Notes under the pieces: generated by a model | What the model was told of the DNA's origin: nothing | What the model saw: only the letters and a program-made list of their open reading frames with translations | Databases searched by the model: none | Shown: positions 8,873-18,251 of the stretch, one piece after another | How the letters are laid out: each line of letters opens with the position of its first letter | How positions within the stretch are numbered: the first letter of the stretch is position 1 | Translations under genes and position numbers: made by a program | From: Saccharomyces paradoxus | Taxonomy: Eukaryota; Ascomycota; Saccharomycetes; Saccharomycetales; Saccharomycetaceae | DNA: 64,000 bases | Reading direction: 5' to 3' | Assembly: GCF_002079055.1 (NCBI RefSeq) | Contig: NC_047501.1 | Span: forward strand, 62,001 to 126,000

Positions 8873-9718
8873 ATGGCTCCATCTGGTATGTGAACTGCAA
8901 AATTAATAGCACAAGAGAATTAAGAAGAGAATAATTGGAACTAGTACAGTTAATATTGATGAGATACGAAATTTATATGTAAAAGTCTATCCGGAAACAA
9001 GAATAGTGTATCAATAACTCGACTCAATATGATGGGCACCGTAGCTATAGGAGTCGCCAATTTACTAGCAACCGTTTGATAGCGTTGAAGCTGTGGAAGT
9101 TATCCTTATTGTTACCAGTAGCCATTAACAAATCTACTACAGTATTCGCTTTTCTGTTCAGGTTGTAACAGAAAATAAGGAGTTGCTTTTTCTATCCCCA
9201 TTGTATATTTTCTTCTATATCCTGCTCTACATCGAAGCATCAAGGAAACATAATTTACTAACATTAACAAATTCATCTTCTATGAATTTACTTTTTTTAT
9301 AGCTAAGGCTACTGCCGCTAAGAAAGCTGTCGTTAAGGGTACTAATGGTAAGAAGGCTTTGAAGGTCAGAACTTCTGCTACCTTCAGACTACCAAAGACC
9401 TTGAAGTTGGCTAGAGCTCCAAAATATGCTTCCAAGGCTGTTCCACACTACAACAGACTGGACTCATACAAGGTCATTGAGCAACCAATCACTTCCGAAA
9501 CCGCTATGAAGAAGGTTGAAGATGGTAACATTTTGGTTTTCCAAGTTTCCATGAAAGCTAACAAATACCAAATCAAGAAGGCCGTCAAGGAATTATACGA
9601 AGTTGACGTATTGAAGGTTAACACTTTGGTTAGACCAAACGGTACCAAGAAGGCTTACGTTAGATTGACTGCTGACTACGATGCTTTGGACATTGCTAAC
9701 AGAATCGGTTACATTTAA
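8873..9718 (+). CDS. RPL25: Ribosomal protein uL23 (Rpl25), spliced
   Basis: Large-subunit protein uL23 at the polypeptide exit tunnel, where SRP and nascent-chain factors dock. Exon 1 is 8873-8885 (13 nt) and exon 2 is 9303-9718. Together they encode 142 residues, the S. cerevisiae length. The basic N-terminus ([13 protein letters not shown]) carries the nuclear import signal and precedes the uL23 fold. It ends in NRIGYI. The coding sequence uses the preferred codons of highly expressed yeast genes, unlike its neighbours. Control by Rap1/Fhl1/Ifh1 is inferred from the tandem Rap1 boxes upstream. Confidence 0.97.
8886..9302 (+). other. RPL25 intron
   Basis: 417-nt spliceosomal intron with donor GTATGT at 8886, canonical branch point TACTAAC at 9256-9262 and acceptor TATAG ending at 9302. 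I see no snoRNA in it. Confidence 0.95.
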
Positions 9719-10360
9719 TCTAATTGATTTAATTAATAAATTTAATATTATTTTTAAATTTTTCTTTAAATATACAATAAATCTTTCATAACATGTTAAA
9801 TTCATGATTAAAAAACATATATAATGTATAGCAGTAAAGTGGTTGCAATTTTCTGTGCTCTGGAAAGAAGGAACCAGTCTTGTATACTGTGGCAGAGGTT
9901 CCAGCAACTTTTATAAATTGGTATTAGTAGTGTACTGTGATTATATTGCGGCTGTAAGAATAAAAGGAGTGGCGCGAAGGCTTTGGAAGGAAGAGGTAGA
10001 AGTGTGGTTGCAATCGGAAAGCCTTTTTACCCACGTACCCACGTTTTTTACCCACGATACTTTTGTTCCCGTGGCATCGCTGTCCACTTACAATTTTGAT
10101 CAACTAATAAACGAATCCTCACCACTTGTGGAGAATTTACAGCTGACGGGAGGAGAAAAATGAATGATACATGAAGTAAGAATGTTATTATTTAGATTCA
10201 AAGTGATAGATATTTTCATGGTGAATCACTTATATAGGTTAGAATATATGTGTGTGCGTATGGGGGAGGTGCTGCGAGTTTGTGGCACTTGCTATTTTTT
10301 TTGACTGAACGGGAATATTATCATTCTGCTGTAATGTTCTGCTTCCTTCTGACGTTCTTG
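9719..10360. other. RPL25-MDH2 convergent 3' region
   Basis: Very AT-rich RPL25 3' end, then unremarkable sequence up to the MDH2 stop. The open frame at 9843-10163 begins with TTG and shows no family features. Confidence 0.5.
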
Positions 10361-11494
10361 TTAAGTTGAGACAGATCTCGATGCAACGAATTCCAAACCC
10401 TTGTCAATGTTTTTCTTTAACTGGGAAACGCAAACTGGCAACATTTCGTTACGCTCCATATCGTTCATTCTATTAACGGTGTCGTAATCCACATAAGAAA
10501 CGCCCTTCGTAGTAATAGTCAATGGTATGGCAAAGTAGCCTGCACCATCCACCAAAGGCAATAATTGGTCCGCCCCAGGAGCTATGGGGAAGTTGTTTGC
10601 GTCTTTTAGTGGCACGTAGTAGGTCCCGTGAATTTGGTCGATGTTACCCAATAACAAGGAAACAAATTGGACGACACATTTATAACCGGCGTGAGCCATC
10701 GATAATGTAGCACTACCTTTACCGTTCTTGGCTTTGACTACTTCATCACCGCCGTATTGGACTCTATGTATTAAATATTTCAATTGATCCTCATTTAATC
10801 TCGATAGGAAGTTTGACTGAGAAAACAATGGAATGATAGTCTCACCGGAATGTCCACCGATTACGGGAACGTCGGGCATGGAATTAACACGAGGAGTTAA
10901 CCCTGACTCAATGTTTATCTCACGTAGAAAAGTGGAAGCTCTTACAATGTCCAGTTTAGTGACTCCCATGATTCTTCTCTCAATGCCAGAATTCCTGGAT
11001 TGAGGATGATTTTTAAGAATGTTAGAGACCATCACAGGGACCAAAGAATTAACAGGGTTAGAAATCACAAGGACAAAGACCTTGGATAGGTCGCAGCATT
11101 CCGCAATAGAATCACCCAGTTGGCTAATGATACCAGCATTCACGTTAAATAAGTCATCACGAGTCATACCAGGCTTCCTTGGGACACCTGCAGGGATAAC
11201 AACAATAGAAGCGTTATGCAAACAATTTTCAATGCCGCCAGCGGGAGAGTGGCTGGACACGGAAATGGGAGTGTCAATGTGAGACAAGTCAGCGGTAACA
11301 CCGTTGATGGCTTCTTGATTGACATCGTAAAGAGCGAGGTGAATGTGGGTAACGCTTCGGTTGCTCTCCTTCAACTGGTATTGCAACTGAGCTTTCAAAA
11401 GCAGCGATAGCGACTGCCCGATACCACCGGCGGCACCTAAAATGGCGATCTTTAAGGAATCCTGTTCTATGGATGGCGTAACTGAGTGAGGCAT
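10361..11494 (-). CDS. MDH2: Cytosolic malate dehydrogenase Mdh2
   Basis: NAD-dependent malate dehydrogenase of 377 residues that interconverts malate and oxaloacetate for gluconeogenesis and the glyoxylate cycle. The NAD-binding loop reads GAAGGIGQ (residues 20-27), and the mobile-loop residues PRKPGMTR and the catalytic His in GGHSGETI are present. I start at the ATG giving MPHSV, as in S. cerevisiae. The frame stays open for 54 more codons upstream but without an ATG, and those residues do not resemble the protein. Pro follows the initiator Met, the known Pro/N-degron through which the GID ligase destroys Mdh2 when glucose returns. CSRE-like sites lie upstream. Confidence 0.97.
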   Translation of the reverse strand: MPHSVTPSIEQDSLKIAILGAAGGIGQSLSLLLKAQLQYQLKESNRSVTHIHLALYDVNQEAINGVTADLSHIDTPISVSSHSPAGGIENCLHNASIVVIPAGVPRKPGMTRDDLFNVNAGIISQLGDSIAECCDLSKVFVLVISNPVNSLVPVMVSNILKNHPQSRNSGIERRIMGVTKLDIVRASTFLREINIESGLTPRVNSMPDVPVIGGHSGETIIPLFSQSNFLSRLNEDQLKYLIHRVQYGGDEVVKAKNGKGSATLSMAHAGYKCVVQFVSLLLGNIDQIHGTYYVPLKDANNFPIAPGADQLLPLVDGAGYFAIPLTITTKGVSYVDYDTVNRMNDMERNEMLPVCVSQLKKNIDKGLEFVASRSVST

Positions 11495-11855
11495 GTTATT
11501 ATGGCTTTTATGATCTTGTATTGAACTTTTATAATAGTCTATAGTACTATACTCTCGACTATTGTTGACTGGATGCTTTATACAGAAAGGGAGAATATAT
11601 ATACAGGGAAAAAGAATAAGAAGGAGAATCATGCAGCCCTCTCTATCCCATGTCAATAAATCTTTATCTTTATATATGTACGCACGCGCCTATGAAGTGT
11701 ACCTTTAGATACCTTCCGTAGTTCCTTAAAATCAAATCGGACCTTACCAACCTTGGATAGCATAAAATGCCACTAAACAAAGGGAAGAAAACCGGAACTT
11801 CCCGGGATCATTAGGGGAGTGTTGGGGCCAAGTAACGGCGGCCTTAGAGCGGCTA

Positions 11856-11866
11856 CGGCCGAATGG
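11856..11866 (-). promoter_or_regulatory. Carbon-source-responsive element (CSRE) of MDH2
   Basis: The complement reads CCATTCGGCCG, an exact match to the Cat8/Sip4 consensus CCRTYSRNCCG. It lies about 360 bp before the MDH2 ATG and fits MDH2 induction on non-fermentable carbon. Confidence 0.8.
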
Positions 11867-11910
11867 GCGAACAATTGCGGATTAAAGGAGCCGTATCGTA
11901 GATGATGAGT

Positions 11911-11921
11911 CCATTTGGCCG
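11911..11921 (+). promoter_or_regulatory. Second CSRE-like box upstream of MDH2
   Basis: CCATTTGGCCG has one mismatch to the CSRE consensus and points the opposite way to the first box, 55 bp away. Confidence 0.5.
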
Positions 11922-12400
11922 GGGAAGGCCGAGATGCTGACAAGTGACATCTTTTCCGTACTTCGCTATATAGAAGAAAAAGTGGAAAAGAAGTGATAAA
12001 CGGAAGATAGCGAGTGACTATTGTTCGTAGTTAAAGTGAAGTTCAATGGTAAATCGAGCAAATAAAAATAAGAAAGAAAGAAAGAAAAGTAAATGGAAAA
12101 ATACGAGAATATCTTCCTGATTTGACACAAATGAATACAGCTAAGTATGCTTAATGGCGTTGTTGACATGCACCAGGACATGGTCTCGGCCTTGCACGAT
12201 CTTATCTTGCGTTCTATTATTTCCTTTTTTTTTTTTCCTTAGCTCATCGCAGGTGGTTCGAGCAATAATGAAAAAATGAAAAAAAAAAAAATAAAAACCT
12301 CAGTTCATCCAATATTATGTAAAAAATGTCTGTATATACATGTACGTAGGTGCTATGAAGGCCTCGCTAAGAATATTGCTAGTTTATAATTCAAGGAAGG

Positions 12401-13831
12401 ATGTTACAAGATTATAATGGGCCGGTTGTTAAGAAGGCGAAACCCTCAGAAAGGTTGCAATGTGAATATTTCATGGAAAAAAAGAAACGAAGATGTGGGA
12501 TGACGAGAAGTTCTCAAAACATGTATTGTTCGGAACATCTGAACTTAATGAAAAAAGTCGTCAATTCTCAAATACACAACAAGAATGGCGGTGAAGCAGA
12601 GAAAGAAAGGGAAAGAGTTCCTTGTCCACTGGACTCTAACCATACAGTTTGGGTAGATCAATTAAAGAAGCATTTGAAAAAGTGTAACAAGACTAAACTG
12701 AGTCATTTGAACGATGACAAGCCATTCTATGAACCAGGTTATAATGGAGAGAATGGATTGTTATCGTCGACTGTTAAAATGGATTTTACTGCAAATCATC
12801 ATATTCAGTCTATTGAATTGCTGTATAAAATATTTGAGGGAGAATCGATGGGTGAGTTACCTTTGAGACAACTGAACAATGAGCTTATGTCTCGGAAACG
12901 ATTTCCTCAATTGCCTTCGAACATTAAACATGCTGTTCAACAGTCTTCGCTGATTGAAAACTTAGTCGCCGTTGGTGCATTTGAGAGGCCGAAAAGTTTG
13001 AATTTCATTGAGTTTGGATGTGGCAGGGCTGAGTTTTCGCGCTATATCAGTCTATACGTTTTGACACAGTTAATAAACTTTTCAGCGGAGCACTCGGAAT
13101 CAAACTCCAACGAGTTCGTATTGGTTGACAGAGCAACTAATAGGATGAAGTTCGATAAAAAGATAAAAGACGATTTTTTAGAAATAAAGTCACAGTCAGC
13201 ATCCAATACTATTAACTGCCCCAGCATTAACAGGTTAAAGATAGATATCAGAGACTTGAAACTGGACGCCATTTTAAAATCGACACCTGAGGATGATAGA
13301 CAATACGTTAGTATCTCAAAACATCTTTGTGGTGTAGCCACTGATCTAACTTTGAGGTGTATAAGTAACAGTTCAATTTTACATGGCGATAACAACAACA
13401 AATGCAAACCTAAACTAAAGGCAATTTGTATTGCCATGTGCTGTAGGCACGTTTGTGATTACGGTGACTATGTCAATCGCGACTACATTACGTCGCTTCT
13501 CGAGAAATATAAGGCCAATGATTCCATCTTAACGTATGAAACCTTTTTCCGCGTTCTAACTAAACTCTGCTCGTGGGCTACATGCGGAATGAAACCAGGA
13601 ACGTCCATTACGGATACAGTAAACGTTGTCGAATCATTTAAAGGGACCGAGCCATATACAATTACCATTAAAGAGAGAGAAAACATTGGATTGATGGCAA
13701 GGCGCATAATTGATGAGGGCAGGTTGGCGTATGTAAAAGAGAAGTTTACAGGGTTCAATGCAGAGCTGATAAAGTACGTAGAGTCCGACGTGTCCCTAGA
13801 GAACGTTGCTATGTTAGTTTATAGGAAATGA
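12401..13831 (+). CDS. TRM13: Trm13 tRNA 2'-O-methyltransferase
   Basis: A 476-residue SAM-dependent enzyme that methylates the ribose at position 4 of tRNA-His, tRNA-Pro and tRNA-Gly. The N-terminus carries a CCCH zinc finger (Cys and His within about residues 22-45) and then a CHHC finger of U11-48K type (PCPLDSNH...HLKKC, about residues 75-96). The methyltransferase domain begins near residue 200 with the SAM-binding loop EFGCGRAEFS. The conserved SKHLCGVATD and AMCCRH blocks follow. Length and start match S. cerevisiae. A tRNA-Gly gene lies further along the window, but there is no operon-type link. Confidence 0.96.
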   Translation: MLQDYNGPVVKKAKPSERLQCEYFMEKKKRRCGMTRSSQNMYCSEHLNLMKKVVNSQIHNKNGGEAEKERERVPCPLDSNHTVWVDQLKKHLKKCNKTKLSHLNDDKPFYEPGYNGENGLLSSTVKMDFTANHHIQSIELLYKIFEGESMGELPLRQLNNELMSRKRFPQLPSNIKHAVQQSSLIENLVAVGAFERPKSLNFIEFGCGRAEFSRYISLYVLTQLINFSAEHSESNSNEFVLVDRATNRMKFDKKIKDDFLEIKSQSASNTINCPSINRLKIDIRDLKLDAILKSTPEDDRQYVSISKHLCGVATDLTLRCISNSSILHGDNNNKCKPKLKAICIAMCCRHVCDYGDYVNRDYITSLLEKYKANDSILTYETFFRVLTKLCSWATCGMKPGTSITDTVNVVESFKGTEPYTITIKERENIGLMARRIIDEGRLAYVKEKFTGFNAELIKYVESDVSLENVAMLVYRK

Positions 13832-14000
13832 AGGGCTTTTTTTTTTTGGCTAGTGTTTTTGGTGAACTATTTTTTTTTATAACTTTTCTACATGACGGGA
13901 ACATAAACATAAATACTGGTAATAAACACATTTCTCTTTTTAATTTCATGAGAGAAAGTAAGTACATATCTTAAAATTACAAAGCGCTTATGCATTCATT

Positions 14001-15302
14001 TCAGTTGAAGTTATTAAAATATCGGTCCCTGAAATTATCTTTCGAACGTTTCATTCCATGGTTACTTGGTCCATTGAAAGTGCTACCCCTATTGATATAA
14101 ACCAGCAGTCTCCTTGACCATTTATTAAATTCTTGAACGCAATTGTATTTTAGCTCCAGATTTTCATGCATTGGCACAATGGTTTCAATGTTGGCGTCGT
14201 TTGCAGTGGGCATCCAGAAGGCTAATCTTCCGCCAATCGGTAATCTTTTAGAGGAGTATTGTAAAAGATCGTCCAGTAATGAATCTAGAGCATATGGTTT
14301 TTTGGTTGGAATATAATCGCGGCGTAAATACGCCTTTTCACCGTCAATTTCCACATCTTCCTTACCAAGAAATCTTTCTGGGTCCTTAGCACCTAGGACT
14401 TTAATGCTTTCTCTGATACCATACGGAGGATCACATAATATTGTATCAATGACAAGGTTGTTTCTTAATGCATTGTTGGTAAAGTCCATGGTCAATACGT
14501 CGAGAAATTGAGAACTTTCACCATACTTTTTGAAGTTGGCCGAAATGTTCACTTGGGCACCCTTGCCACGAATCATCCTGCCATCTATATCCGAACCAAT
14601 AACTAAAGAACCAAAATGCCCGCCGGCTACCAAGAAGGATCCTGTACCTGCAAACGGGTCGTACATTATAGTTCCCGGTTTTACTTGAGCTATATTAGCA
14701 CTAACTAACGATAATTCTGCTTCAAAGCTAGTTGTACCTTTGTAAGGTCTTTTTTTCAAATCATATTTTTCCATGGCACTTCTGTTGCTCATTTGAATCT
14801 GTCTGCCAAAAAAAATCCTAGTGGGGGTCTTGCCACCAACGTTTTCCGAAATTGGAGTGTACTCTTCTATAACAGTGAAAACCTCTTGAGGATGTTTCAT
14901 ATCAATCTTCCCTTCAAAGCCAAGGTAACGGAAAGTCTCAATCTGCTTTACTCTATTGGCTTTACTATTGCCTTTATAGCACTCGAATTCGAACTTAAAA
15001 GTGGAATGTTTAAATTTCAATTGTAGATCCTGCTCAAAGTTAGATTGAAGCTGAATATCTTTATGCAACTCATCCAGCGTTGAGCCCTGCCCCCAGTATT
15101 CGTAAATGCCCCTGGTTAAAATTGACCTTTTGATCCAGTCCTTAGCTTGCTTATCATTCTCCAGCTCTACAATAAAAAAGGGACTATCGGCGTTGTACTG
15201 TGAAAAGTCTATGGAAAGATTATATAGGTCTGCTAATGATTCTAGCTCTGCCCTTCTAAAATTCAAATGAACTTGAACCATATACAACAGGTATTTCTTC
15301 AT
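14001..15302 (-). CDS. TRM11: Trm11 catalytic subunit of tRNA m2G10 methyltransferase
   Basis: A 433-residue enzyme that forms N2-methylguanosine at position 10 of tRNAs, together with Trm112. The N-terminal third is a THUMP-type RNA-binding region. The Rossmann-fold methyltransferase follows, with SAM motif I (DPFAGTGSFL) and the catalytic DPPYG motif at about residues 290-294, the N-methylation signature. The C-terminus is basic. The gene converges on TRM13 with 169 bp between stops, so two tRNA methyltransferases are neighbours, as in S. cerevisiae. Confidence 0.96.
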   Translation of the reverse strand: MKKYLLYMVQVHLNFRRAELESLADLYNLSIDFSQYNADSPFFIVELENDKQAKDWIKRSILTRGIYEYWGQGSTLDELHKDIQLQSNFEQDLQLKFKHSTFKFEFECYKGNSKANRVKQIETFRYLGFEGKIDMKHPQEVFTVIEEYTPISENVGGKTPTRIFFGRQIQMSNRSAMEKYDLKKRPYKGTTSFEAELSLVSANIAQVKPGTIMYDPFAGTGSFLVAGGHFGSLVIGSDIDGRMIRGKGAQVNISANFKKYGESSQFLDVLTMDFTNNALRNNLVIDTILCDPPYGIRESIKVLGAKDPERFLGKEDVEIDGEKAYLRRDYIPTKKPYALDSLLDDLLQYSSKRLPIGGRLAFWMPTANDANIETIVPMHENLELKYNCVQEFNKWSRRLLVYINRGSTFNGPSNHGMKRSKDNFRDRYFNNFN

Positions 15303-16398
15303 GCTGCCGCTTTTATCCTATTTACAATGTACTTAATTATGCTATTTCACTTCCATATTGTCAGTATCGAGACCTCGATGCCCATAATCATCGATTCTTT
15401 TCACTTTTCCCACAACGTAGTCGTTTCTTTTTTCTTCAAACATAAAAATTTAAAAGACGGGTAATGGGAGTCTCCTGAAGTGCAATTACTTAGATATGAC
15501 ACTATGGAGGCTATTGGTACATACAGAATACTAAGGAATATAACTTGCTGTAAAATAAAAAGAAGAAACCTGAAAACTCTCCACTTATTTGGTTTATTTA
15601 CTTTTCAAATTCCACCAGAGGCATGTTATTGAAAGAATATTAATTATTCATACCAATCTTTTATTCATATCCGTTTATTTTTTAAGTGTCTTGCTCGAAA
15701 ATTTAAAACTAAGATATGCATCTACAACAGGGATACAAATATAGAAATATGATTTCAAGGATCGCAATATCATCTTCTTCTAAACATTTGTAACCTTTGG
15801 AGATGTCACAAAATACTGGGCGGCTAATTTAGCGCCATTGTCTGTAGTTACCCGGAATATGTTGTTTCCTTTTTTTTATATTTTTTTTTTCGTCCGCCCC
15901 CTCCCCACGAGCAGTGCCGAGAATTCTTGTTGAAAAGCAAAAAAAGTATAAAAGGCGCATGCTTTCCACACGCCCACGCGTTCTTGCATTCCTTTCCCTC
16001 TTTCCTGACGGTCATAGTGATTGAAAATAGAAGGATTCAACAGTTCCGACTAGTTATTTAAATTTGCAGATAGTCAAGTATTAGTACAATATACTGTTAT
16101 AAATTTTTACGTGTATTTTTTACTTTTTAGTGTTTAATAACTAAAATCGCATACCTTACTACATTTCTTTCTAACTTTTTTGCGAAAGAAACAAGAAAAA
16201 AAACAGACAGAAAAGGTATACTCAACAAACAAGAAATTAAAAAAGCGTGCATACACAGACAATTGGCCCTTTTTTCATTCTGTATTAATATTACTGTTTA
16301 TATTACAATCTTTTCATAAAAGACGCAAATATTTTATTTATAAAGAATTTTAGCAGTATACGCAAGTCTGACAAAATAGAGAATAAGTTAAATAAGAA
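15303..16398. other. TRM11-HRP1 divergent promoter and long HRP1 leader region
   Basis: A TATA box (TATAAAAG, 15947-15954) lies 450 bp before the HRP1 ATG, so the leader may be long. The stretch 16040-16380 is very AT-rich with many TA and GTA steps. In S. cerevisiae, HRP1 is autoregulated by early termination in this leader. Confidence 0.55.
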
Positions 16399-18000
16399 AT
16401 GAGCTCTGACGAAGAAGACTTTAACGACATTTACGGCGACGATAAGCCTACCACTACTGAGGAAGTGAAAAAAGAAGAAGAAGAACAGAAAAAGGCTGGC
16501 AGTGGTACCTCACAATTAGATCAACTAGCCGCACTACAAGCATTATCTTCTAGCTTGAACAAATTAAATAATCCAAATAGTAACAACAGTAGTAGTAATA
16601 ATAGTAACCAAGACTCATCTTCTAGTAAGCAAGATGGCACTGCGAATGACAAAGAAGGTTCCAATGAAGACACTAAAAATGAGAAACAACAAGAAAGCGC
16701 TACATCAGCAAACGCCAATGCCAACGCTAGTTCTGCAGGACCTTCTGGCTTACCTTGGGAACAACTTCAACAAACCATGTCACAATTCCAGCAACCATCT
16801 TCTCAATCACCACCTCAACAACAAGTAACTCAAAGCAAAGAGGAACGTTCGAAAGCAGATTTGTCAAAAGAAAGTTGCAAGATGTTTATTGGTGGTCTGA
16901 ATTGGGATACAACAGAAGATAATCTTCGCGAATATTTCGGTAAGTATGGTACCGTCACAGATTTGAAAATCATGAAAGATCCTGCCACTGGTAGATCTAG
17001 AGGGTTCGGTTTCTTATCGTTTGAAAAACCTTCTAGTGTTGATGAAGTGGTGAAGACACAGCATATTCTCGATGGTAAAGTTATCGACCCAAAAAGAGCC
17101 ATTCCAAGAGATGAACAAGATAAAACCGGTAAAATATTCGTCGGTGGTATTGGTCCAGATGTGAGACCAAAGGAATTTGAAGAATTTTTCTCTCAATGGG
17201 GCACAATTATCGATGCTCAACTAATGTTGGATAAGGATACCGGTCAATCAAGAGGATTTGGTTTTGTGACTTATGACTCTGCTGACGCCGTTGACAGAGT
17301 TTGTCAGAATAAATTCATCGATTTCAAAGATCGCAAGATCGAAATTAAGAGAGCTGAGCCAAGACATATGCAACAAAAATCATCGAACAATGGTGGTAAC
17401 AATAGCGGAAACAACATGAATCGTCGTGGCGGCAACTTTGGTAATCAAGGCGACTTCAACCAAATGTACCAAAACCCAATGATGGGAGGTTACAATCCAA
17501 TGATGAATCCGCAAGCAATGACAGATTACTATCAAAAGATGCAAGAATATTACCAACAAATGCAAAAGCAAACTGGCATGGATTATACCCAAATGTACCA
17601 ACAACAAATGCAACAAATGGCAATGATGATGCCAGGGTTTGCCATGCCACCTAATGCAATGACTTTAAACCAACCACAACAAGACTCAAATGCTACTCAA
17701 GGTTCCCCAACACCTTCAGATTCCGACAATAATAAGTCAAATGATGTCCAGACTATTGGTAATACATCAAACGCTGACTCAGGTTCTCCGCCATTGAATC
17801 TACCTAATGGTCCAAAGGGCCCATCACAATACAATGATGACCACAACAGTGGCTATGGCTACAACCGCGATCGTAGTGATCGTAATGATCGTGACCGCGA
17901 TTACAATCACCGTAGTGGTGGAAACCACAGAAGAAATGGCCGTGGTGGTCGTGGTGGATACAATAGACGTAATAATGGCTACCATCCATATAATAGGTAA
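16399..18000 (+). CDS. HRP1: Hrp1/Nab4 RNA-binding protein, CFIB
   Basis: The single subunit of cleavage factor IB, which binds UA-rich efficiency elements in mRNA 3' ends, shuttles with mRNA and takes part in Nrd1-type termination and mRNA decay. It has 533 residues. An acidic N-terminus and Asn/Ser- and Gln-rich segments lead to RRM1 (from KMFIGGLNW at 161, RNP1 RGFGFLSF) and RRM2 (from KIFVGGIG at 245, RNP1 RGFGFVTY). A Gln/Met/Asn-rich low-complexity region follows. The end is Arg/Gly-rich (NGRGGRGG...) and finishes in HPYNR, the PY-type nuclear signal read by Kap104; the Arg residues are Hmt1 methylation targets. It is one residue shorter than S. cerevisiae Hrp1, within low complexity. 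Confidence 0.97.
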   Translation: MSSDEEDFNDIYGDDKPTTTEEVKKEEEEQKKAGSGTSQLDQLAALQALSSSLNKLNNPNSNNSSSNNSNQDSSSSKQDGTANDKEGSNEDTKNEKQQESATSANANANASSAGPSGLPWEQLQQTMSQFQQPSSQSPPQQQVTQSKEERSKADLSKESCKMFIGGLNWDTTEDNLREYFGKYGTVTDLKIMKDPATGRSRGFGFLSFEKPSSVDEVVKTQHILDGKVIDPKRAIPRDEQDKTGKIFVGGIGPDVRPKEFEEFFSQWGTIIDAQLMLDKDTGQSRGFGFVTYDSADAVDRVCQNKFIDFKDRKIEIKRAEPRHMQQKSSNNGGNNSGNNMNRRGGNFGNQGDFNQMYQNPMMGGYNPMMNPQAMTDYYQKMQEYYQQMQKQTGMDYTQMYQQQMQQMAMMMPGFAMPPNAMTLNQPQQDSNATQGSPTPSDSDNNKSNDVQTIGNTSNADSGSPPLNLPNGPKGPSQYNDDHNSGYGYNRDRSDRNDRDRDYNHRSGGNHRRNGRGGRGGYNRRNNGYHPYNR

Positions 18001-18251
18001 TAAGAAAGAAAAGTGTAGAGAACTAAAGAAAAATTTTCTTCATTGTACAATTCAACAATCCTTTTACCAAATAGGCATAAGCAATTTATAATATATATAT
18101 ATACATGTACGTGTATTAGTTTCAAAATAGTTATTATTTTTTTTCGTTTTGTTAGAGTGTATAATCACAAGCTCTACCGAAGTATAGTGGCCATAATGCT
18201 GACAAAGAATCTTACTCATATTATGCATAGGGATACAAGAAAATGCACGCG

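Larger units (their letters stand above)
11495..12400. other. MDH2-TRM13 divergent promoter region
   Basis: Contains two CSRE-like boxes (listed separately) in a GC-richer patch at 11800-11940, plus GAAA repeats near 12070-12090 and A/T homopolymer runs at 12225-12295. Confidence 0.6.

Noticed and set aside
9843-10163. 106-codon open frame in the RPL25-MDH2 gap
   Set aside because: TTG start, no family signature, and it sits between two convergent 3' ends.
11495-11656. 54-codon in-frame extension of MDH2
   Set aside because: No ATG in it. The orthologue starts at MPHSV, and the Pro-2 degron needs that start.
17804-18091. His/Tyr-rich and Val/Thr-rich frames over the HRP1 end
   Set aside because: Shadows of the Arg/Gly/Asn-rich HRP1 C-terminus, with no independent support.
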